46,903 nucleotides of DNA from positions 1 through 46,903 of the forward strand of contig JAFKFQ010000471.1 of the NCBI GenBank assembly GCA_017308215.1, given 5' to 3'. The stretch is from a bacterium (GTDB lineage Bacteria; Planctomycetota; Planctomycetia; Gemmatales; Gemmataceae). The notes beneath the pieces were generated by a model. It saw only the letters and a program-made list of their open reading frames with translations. It was not told the DNA's origin and made no database searches. Below, piece after piece: positions 42,276-46,903 of the stretch. Position 1 is the first letter of the stretch, and the number at the start of each line of letters is the position of its first letter. The position numbers were made by a program, and so were the translations under genes.

Positions 42276-42740
42276 TTACTTCTTGGCCGGGGTCTTAACC
42301 GGGAGTTCGCGGAGTTCGACGTCGGCCCCGCAGCACTTGCACTTGCCGGGCTCGGCGGCGGCGAGCTGGCACTTCTCGCACCAGTAATCCACGTGGTAGG
42401 CGCGGCCGTCCTTGACCGTCTGGAGCTTCTCCACTTCCAGCGCCTCGGTCCCGGGGCGGACGCGGGCGAAGAGCCGCACCGGGCGGTCGTGGAGCTGGGC
42501 GTCGAGGATCACGCCCTTCGCCCCCGGGCCGGCAATGGCGCGGGCCTTGCCGTCGGCGGCGACGAGGGCGACGCCGAGCCCGTCGCCGGCGGCGACCGGG
42601 GTCGGGAGCGCCTTGTCGGGCAGGCGGGTGTACGGGACGAGCTTCCCCTCGAACACCTGGGGCGCCGGCGGGTCGGCGGCGAGCACGACGCCGGCCATCG
42701 CCAGTACTGCCGCCACAGGGGCGGCACACCATCGGGTCAT
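42276..42740 (-). CDS. Secreted protein with C-terminal zinc-ribbon-like cysteines
   Basis: The 154-residue protein has a signal peptide (MTRWCAAPVAAVLAMAGVVL, then AADPP). A beta-rich middle follows (VALVAADGKARAIAGPGAKG, VRLFARVRPGTEALEVEKLQ). The C-terminal metal-ribbon-like Cys set is YWCEKCQLAAAEPGKCKCCG (C-x2-C-x9-C-x-C-C). The cysteines could bind a metal in the periplasm. No family function is assigned. It is likely in an operon with the toroid protein downstream. Confidence 0.7.
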   Translation of the reverse strand: MTRWCAAPVAAVLAMAGVVLAADPPAPQVFEGKLVPYTRLPDKALPTPVAAGDGLGVALVAADGKARAIAGPGAKGVILDAQLHDRPVRLFARVRPGTEALEVEKLQTVKDGRAYHVDYWCEKCQLAAAEPGKCKCCGADVELRELPVKTPAKK

Positions 42741-42888
42741 CTCGTATCCTCACGCGGGGGTCGGGCGCCTCGGACTGCGATTCTCGTACCGCGCCGAACG
42801 GCGTCACGGTGTCACGGTGTTGTGTGACCGCCCGGCCCGGCGGCCGGTCACGCCGTGGCCGGCGGTGGGCGCGGCGTGACCGCGCGGG

Positions 42889-44187
42889 CTACGGGCGGCC
42901 GACGCGATACAGCTTCGTACCGGTGCGGACGAACAGGGCTCCGTCGGCAGCCGCCGCGCCGTACACGACCGGGTCCATCGAGTCGCCCCCGCCGCCCTTC
43001 GCCGGCGGGTCCGCCTTCGGCTCACCGGCCTTCGGCGCCCAGAGGGCGTTGGTGGCGACCAGCTCGAACTCCGGCCCGGCCTTCACCACCGCCGTGCGGC
43101 CGTCCTTGCAGAAGAAGTAGACGTGGTCGCCGGCGGCGATCGGCGACGCCCAGCACCCGGTCGGCAGCCGCTCGGCGTAGTGCTCCTTTCCGGAGCGGAG
43201 GTCGAGGCAGTAGAGCGTGCCGGTCGCGTTCACGAAGTACGCACACCCGGCGTGGGCGAGCGGGGTCGCGTAGCTCGCGGTCGCCGACGCGGCCGTCCAC
43301 GCCACCTTGTACGACGGCCGGTTGTCGTCCGCGGCGAGGGTGAGGCAGCAGTTCGACTTCGCCGCGTCGCCGGTGCCGCGGCCCGCCCCGGCGCCCACCA
43401 GGATCGTCGCCCCGGACGCCGACGCCGACGGCAGCGTGTTGCCGGCCAACCCGGTCAGCTCCCACCGCTGCCGCCCGGTCGCCGGGTCGTACCCGGCCAC
43501 GCTCCCGTTGCTGCTCACCACGACCTCGGGCTTGCCGTCGCGGGTGGCGACCACCGGCGACGACCACGACGTGCGCGACGGGCGGTCGGCCTTCCACCGC
43601 GTCTTGCCGGTCGGCTTGTCCACCGCGAGCAGGTATGACGGGCCGGCGTGGTCGACGAGCACGAACAGCGTGTCGGCCGTCTGGCAGGGCGACGCCCCGA
43701 GGCCGTGCCCGCCCTTGAGCTCGCCGAACTCGGCGACGAGCGACCGCTCCCACCGCACCTTGCCGTCGTGGCCGAGGGCGAGGAGGTTGCCGCCCTCGAA
43801 GAAGCAGTAGACGCCGGCGGCGTCGGCGCACGGGGTCGGGGCGGCCCGGCTGACCGTGTACGACCACGCCGCCTTCTGCGTCGGGGTGAACGTGTGGCGC
43901 CACTTCTCCTTCCCGGTCCGCGCGTCGAGCGCGGCGACGAACCCCGTCTCGCGCTGCGCCCCCTCGACGGCGCTGACGTACACCGTGCCGCCCCACGCCA
44001 CCGGCGACGACTGCCCGTAGCCGGGCAGGTCCGCGGCCCAGGCGACGTTCTCCGTCGCGGTCCAGGTCGTCGGCAGCCCCTTCTCGTCGCTGGTACCGTC
44101 GCCGGTGCCGCGGAACCCGGGCCAGTCGGCCGCCGCGAGGGACCCCGCCGCGGTGGCCAGGAGGAAGAGTATCAGGGGTCGTCGCAT
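42889..44187 (-). CDS. Secreted PQQ-like beta-propeller protein
   Basis: The 432-residue protein has a signal peptide (MRRPLILFLLATAAGSLAAA) and repeated propeller blades with the Trp-docking pattern: FVAALDARTGKEKWRHTF, LLAVDKPTGKTRWKAD, VAGYDPATGRQRWELTG and LYCLDLRSGKEHYAERL. The opening DWPGFRGTGDGTSDEKGLP is typical of planctomycete outer-membrane or periplasmic PQQ-repeat proteins. Catalytic Asp/Glu of PQQ dehydrogenases are not evident, so a structural or binding role is more likely. It starts at ATG 44187, 148 bp upstream of the Cys-rich protein gene on the same strand. Confidence 0.9.
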   Translation of the reverse strand: MRRPLILFLLATAAGSLAAADWPGFRGTGDGTSDEKGLPTTWTATENVAWAADLPGYGQSSPVAWGGTVYVSAVEGAQRETGFVAALDARTGKEKWRHTFTPTQKAAWSYTVSRAAPTPCADAAGVYCFFEGGNLLALGHDGKVRWERSLVAEFGELKGGHGLGASPCQTADTLFVLVDHAGPSYLLAVDKPTGKTRWKADRPSRTSWSSPVVATRDGKPEVVVSSNGSVAGYDPATGRQRWELTGLAGNTLPSASASGATILVGAGAGRGTGDAAKSNCCLTLAADDNRPSYKVAWTAASATASYATPLAHAGCAYFVNATGTLYCLDLRSGKEHYAERLPTGCWASPIAAGDHVYFFCKDGRTAVVKAGPEFELVATNALWAPKAGEPKADPPAKGGGGDSMDPVVYGAAAADGALFVRTGTKLYRVGRP

Positions 44188-44881
44188 CGCCGTCTCGGTT
44201 TGTGGGCGGGGTGTTCGGTTCGCTACGAATCGGCCAGGGTGTCGTGGTAACGGTCACCTGCGCCGACGCTGATACGCCAGGTGTCGCGCGCCCGGCGGCA
44301 CAAGCAGTCGGCAGGGGTCACGGCGTACTCCAAGGTTCGGTGCCAGCCAGCGTTGCTGCGGGGCAGCAACGGGTGGAGGTAGTACGCAGGGCAAAGGCGA
44401 GTGCGGCTGGGACGGCAGTGACCAGCAGCGTTCGTCGGCACGGGTTCCCGCTGCGGTCGAACGGGTCGGAGTACGATTGGAACGGGAAGTCGGTGGCGCA
44501 CACGGGAAGCATCCGTTGTAACGAGCGGAAGACCCACGAGTCGCATTGCGAATGGGGCGGAGCCGGCACCGGGTGGTGAATACGGCCAATAGCAGCGGAG
44601 TGATTTCGGCGGACGCTCTTGAGATTTAGTCTCAATAGTTGCCCGCTATGGTACTCACTTCGCCAGGGCGGTCAACGAGAAAACTGGAAATCGCGATCAT
44701 GTTTAGCCGGACGAGGTGGTTTTGCGGCAGCGGGCGATCGCACAAGGAACAGGCCGCGTCGTAGCATGGCTCTGGTAGATTTAATGAGACGCCATCTCAC
44801 TGGCAGTTCGCGAACTTGATGCCGCCGATTGTGGCTAATCGCATCGGGTCATTAGCTCGGCCGCCGGAGGCGGAGGGACGG
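44188..44881. other. Long intergenic region with one strong hairpin
   Basis: No gene is supported over nearly 700 bp; frames are short and lack motifs. A perfect hairpin CGTTGCTGC-GGG-GCAGCAACG lies at 44351-44371, about 165 bp upstream of the PQQ-protein gene. GC falls around 44590-44700. Confidence 0.45.
44351..44371. repeat. Perfect 9-3-9 hairpin
   Basis: CGTTGCTGC-GGG-GCAGCAACG. No T-run follows on either strand, so it is not a standard intrinsic terminator. It may be an operator or a structural remnant. Confidence 0.6.
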
Positions 44882-45378
44882 ATGAGGTTCTTCACGCTCA
44901 ACTGGTGGCGAGGCTGCCAGACCGGTGACGCCAGCAACCCCTGCGCCGACTCCGGACGGCACCTGGACGCCGTCCGCGCCCGACTGCCGGCCGATCTACT
45001 CGCCCTCCAGGAGTCGATCTCGTTGCACGACGCCGCGACTGCGGCGGTTGGGCGTACCTGTTGGGTATGCTCCGCGAAGACGAACCACCTGGGGGTGCTC
45101 GTGTTCAACGAGCCGCGGTAGCAGGGGCTGAGGCCCCGAGCTTTGACGCCCTCCTCAAGCGGGCCGCGGAGGCGGGAAACGTCGGGCGGCAGGTCATTTT
45201 CACGATGAGCGACGAGAAATCGCTGCTAGAGAAGATCCTGGCCGACCTGGACTGCAACTACGCCCGGTTCGATGGGAAAGTGCTCCGCCCCGTCGAACCG
45301 GCAAAGGCCGAAAGAGCGACCGGGGAGGTGGATGAGCCGGAAGACGAAGCAGACGGGAAGCGGTCCCTCGACCTTTGA
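44882..45378 (+). pseudogene. Broken gene(s) of unknown function
   Basis: ATG 44882 opens MRFFTLNWWRGCQTGDASNP and RRLPADLLALQESISLHDA-like helical sequence, a protein-like start. Near 45030 the more natural continuation (RLRRLGVPVG) lies in another frame, and the first frame stops at 45121. A second segment, in the frame ending at 45378, reads SFDALLKRAAEAGNVGRQVI, FTMSDEKSLLEKILADLDCN and YARFDGKVLRPVEPAKAERA. This resembles the C-terminal end of an AAA/SMC-like ATPase. Whether the two pieces were one gene is unknown. Confidence 0.45.
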
Positions 45379-45589
45379 GCAGAAGGGATGTTGTGGAGAC
45401 AGGGCCTCACCTCGTGAGCTGCGGTAGCATCGTCGTCAGGGACGGGGAGCAGGCTTTCGGCGGGAGTCGAACTGGATCCCACCCTCCGCACGCGGCTCAA
45501 GAAGGCTGGCTCGAACCCGGCTCCGGCCAAGGCCGCGCCGCCCTCGAAGCCTGCGCCGCCCAACACGCCCGCGCAAGAAGGCGTGGTGG

Positions 45590-46095
45590 CGTGCCGATGC
45601 GGTCGCGCTGACGCGGGCTCCCTTCCGGCGGGCGAGTTGGGCGGCGAAGACGCCGACGCCCCCGGCCGCGTCGTGGATCAGGATCCGTTGCCCGGCCGCG
45701 AGGCCGGCGTGGACGAAGAACGCCTGCCAGGTGGTGAGCGCCGAGAGGGGGACCGCGGCGGCGTGGACGTGGTCGAGTGACCGCGGCTTGGGGGCCAGGT
45801 CTCCGGCTCGCACGGCGACGTACTCCGCGGCGCTCCCGTCCCGCGGGAATTCCACCAGGCCATAGACGGCGTTGCCGGGGGAGACATCCGAGGCGTCGGG
45901 CCGAGTGTCTCCGCGGCGCCGGAGACGTCGTGGCCCGGGATCGTGGGGAGGCGTTCGTGCCCGTCGGGCGTCTGGTAGGTTTCCGACCAGGTCAACTCCG
46001 TGAGCGTGATGCCGGCGGCGTACACGCAGAGGAGTGCCTCGCCCGCGGCCGGGGCGGGCCGCGGCGTGTCCTCATACACCAGCTGTTTCCGGGCC
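45590..46095 (-). pseudogene. NADPH:quinone oxidoreductase-like gene, truncated and frameshifted
   Basis: On the minus strand the first frame gives KQLVYEDTPRPAPAAGEALL, YAAGITLTELTWSETYQTPD and RLPTIPGHDVSG (GroES-like domain). Near 45905 the frame changes and continues SDVSPGNAVYGLVEFPRDGS, AAAVPLSALTTWQAFFVHAG and ILIHDAAGGVGVFAAQLARR with KGARVSATASARH. The NADPH loop AAGGVGVFA is intact, but the protein then ends abruptly near 45590, losing the C-terminal third. The usual MKAV-type start is also absent. It is related in family, not closely in sequence, to the intact gene at 26655. Confidence 0.75.
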
Positions 46096-46223
46096 GCCGC
46101 GGGCGTGTAACCGGATCGCTTTCACGACAACCGCTTTCCGGCCTCTCGGCCGTGTTCATCTGCCTCGAAGTCGCCGAGGCCTCCGCCCGAATGACCAAGC
46201 CGGGGGATGAAGTATCTGGGCAA

Positions 46224-46862
46224 TCACCCCCCCAACGGGTTGGTGGCGATCAGGTCACAGAAGTTCACCCGGCGGTAGCCGGGTAGCGTTCGCTCCAGGA
46301 TGTCCGTATTCATCGTCCCGAACGTCGTCTCCGGGCGGTACCCGAAGCCGTCGGCGAACGCCTGGACGATTCCCTTCTTGAAGTCGACCCGCGGGTACGC
46401 GGCGAGGACGCTCGCCCGGTCCTCCTCGGCGATCTCGTCGAGACCGTCGCCGAGGACGTCGGCCTCGACGCCGCCGGTGACCAGCGCGATCTCCGGCCGC
46501 TTGTGCCAGGGGATCTCCGGGGTCGTGTGCAGCGCGATCGCATCCCACGCGACGCCGGCCGCCTCCTCCCCGATGCCGTTGGCCCGCAGAAAGTCACGGG
46601 CCGCGTTGGCCCCGTCCACCTCGAACCGGTGGTCCCGGCTCCGGTACTTCGGGGTGAGCCCGAAGTCGTGGAACACGGCCCCGACGTAGAGCAGTTCGTG
46701 ATCGACTTGCAGCCCGCGGTGGCGGCCGCGGAGCGACCCGAAGAGGAAAACTCTCAGCGAATGGGCGTACAGCAAGGGCGTGCCGTGCTCCCGGAGCAGG
46801 CCGGTCGCCTCGCGGGCCAGCTTGCTGTCGGGGATCCGCATGCCGTCGATGATCTCAACCAT
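46224..46862 (-). CDS. HD-domain phosphohydrolase-like protein
   Basis: The 212-residue protein has an HD-domain pattern: LLYAHSLRVFLFGS supplies the first His, YVGAVFHDFGLTPKY the HD doublet, and AWDAIALHTTPEIPW the distal His of the metal site. The arrangement fits the cyanamide-hydratase/putative metal-dependent phosphohydrolase subgroup. The substrate is unknown. It starts at ATG 46862; the window ends 41 bp further, so its upstream neighbour is not seen. Confidence 0.88.
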   Translation of the reverse strand: MVEIIDGMRIPDSKLAREATGLLREHGTPLLYAHSLRVFLFGSLRGRHRGLQVDHELLYVGAVFHDFGLTPKYRSRDHRFEVDGANAARDFLRANGIGEEAAGVAWDAIALHTTPEIPWHKRPEIALVTGGVEADVLGDGLDEIAEEDRASVLAAYPRVDFKKGIVQAFADGFGYRPETTFGTMNTDILERTLPGYRRVNFCDLIATNPLGG

Positions 46863-46903
46863 GAGCGGTCACCGGTCCAGGGGATCTTGCGGATTTACGA
46901 ACA

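Noticed and set aside
45440..45480. tRNA-like GGGAGTCGAAC sequence near 45467
   Set aside because: No acceptor, D or anticodon arms can be formed around it.

Overview
The window is very GC-rich DNA that looks like a chromosome of a Gemmataceae-type planctomycete. The main reasons are DUF1559 proteins with a prepilin-type N-terminus, secreted PQQ-propeller and squalene-cyclase-like repeat proteins, a small lipoprotein next to a DUF1559 gene, many histidine kinases, and several decayed transposases. No rRNA, tRNA or CRISPR array was seen.

Layout. (1) 1-11,970 is a stress/dormancy block. It holds two tandem universal stress proteins (USP), a third single-domain USP, three CBS-pair proteins, a RaiA/HPF-like ribosome hibernation factor and an Rnk-like RNA polymerase-binding protein. 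In the middle sits a PAS-GAF histidine kinase with an NtrC-type sigma-54 activator (5,354-8,413). Two CBS genes on either side of this pair carry near-consensus -24/-12 (sigma-54) promoters that share the core CTGGCACGGG, so the block looks like a sigma-54 regulon with its own two-component switch. (2) 12,274-19,178 holds a dead IS630-type element with 35-bp inverted ends, a planctomycete membrane/lipoprotein/DUF1559 cluster with two frame-disrupted genes, and a DDE-transposase element. That transposase gene carries two compensating frameshifts and a 36-bp inversion between copies of a 10-bp palindrome. (3) 19,305-22,990 holds a double-domain KaiC-like ATPase translationally coupled to a hybrid kinase, next to a DNA-methylase remnant. 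(4) 23,329-29,920 is an electrophile/redox block: DinB, PNPOx-like and AhpD-like genes under a TetR repressor with two identical operators, plus a CGNR regulator, a quinone oxidoreductase, an alpha/beta hydrolase and a flavin disulfide reductase. (5) 30,176-38,971 is a clock-like cluster: a true two-domain KaiC with conserved phosphosite region, an overlapping KaiB, a hybrid kinase carrying an internal deletion, and a 1,453-residue CHASE3/PAS/GAF hybrid kinase. KaiA is absent. (6) 39,129-40,993 is a gene graveyard of five or more head-to-tail fragments (DUF1559, esterase, receiver, AraC, ATP-dependent DNA ligase). (7) 41,128-46,862 holds secreted proteins, further broken genes and an HD-domain protein.

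The recurrent theme is signal transduction for stress, energy state and possibly time, in a region with heavy gene decay. Several disruptions are single-base indels, so sequencing or assembly error must be excluded before calling them biological. Functions come from recognised motifs and family resemblance read by eye. No database search was possible.
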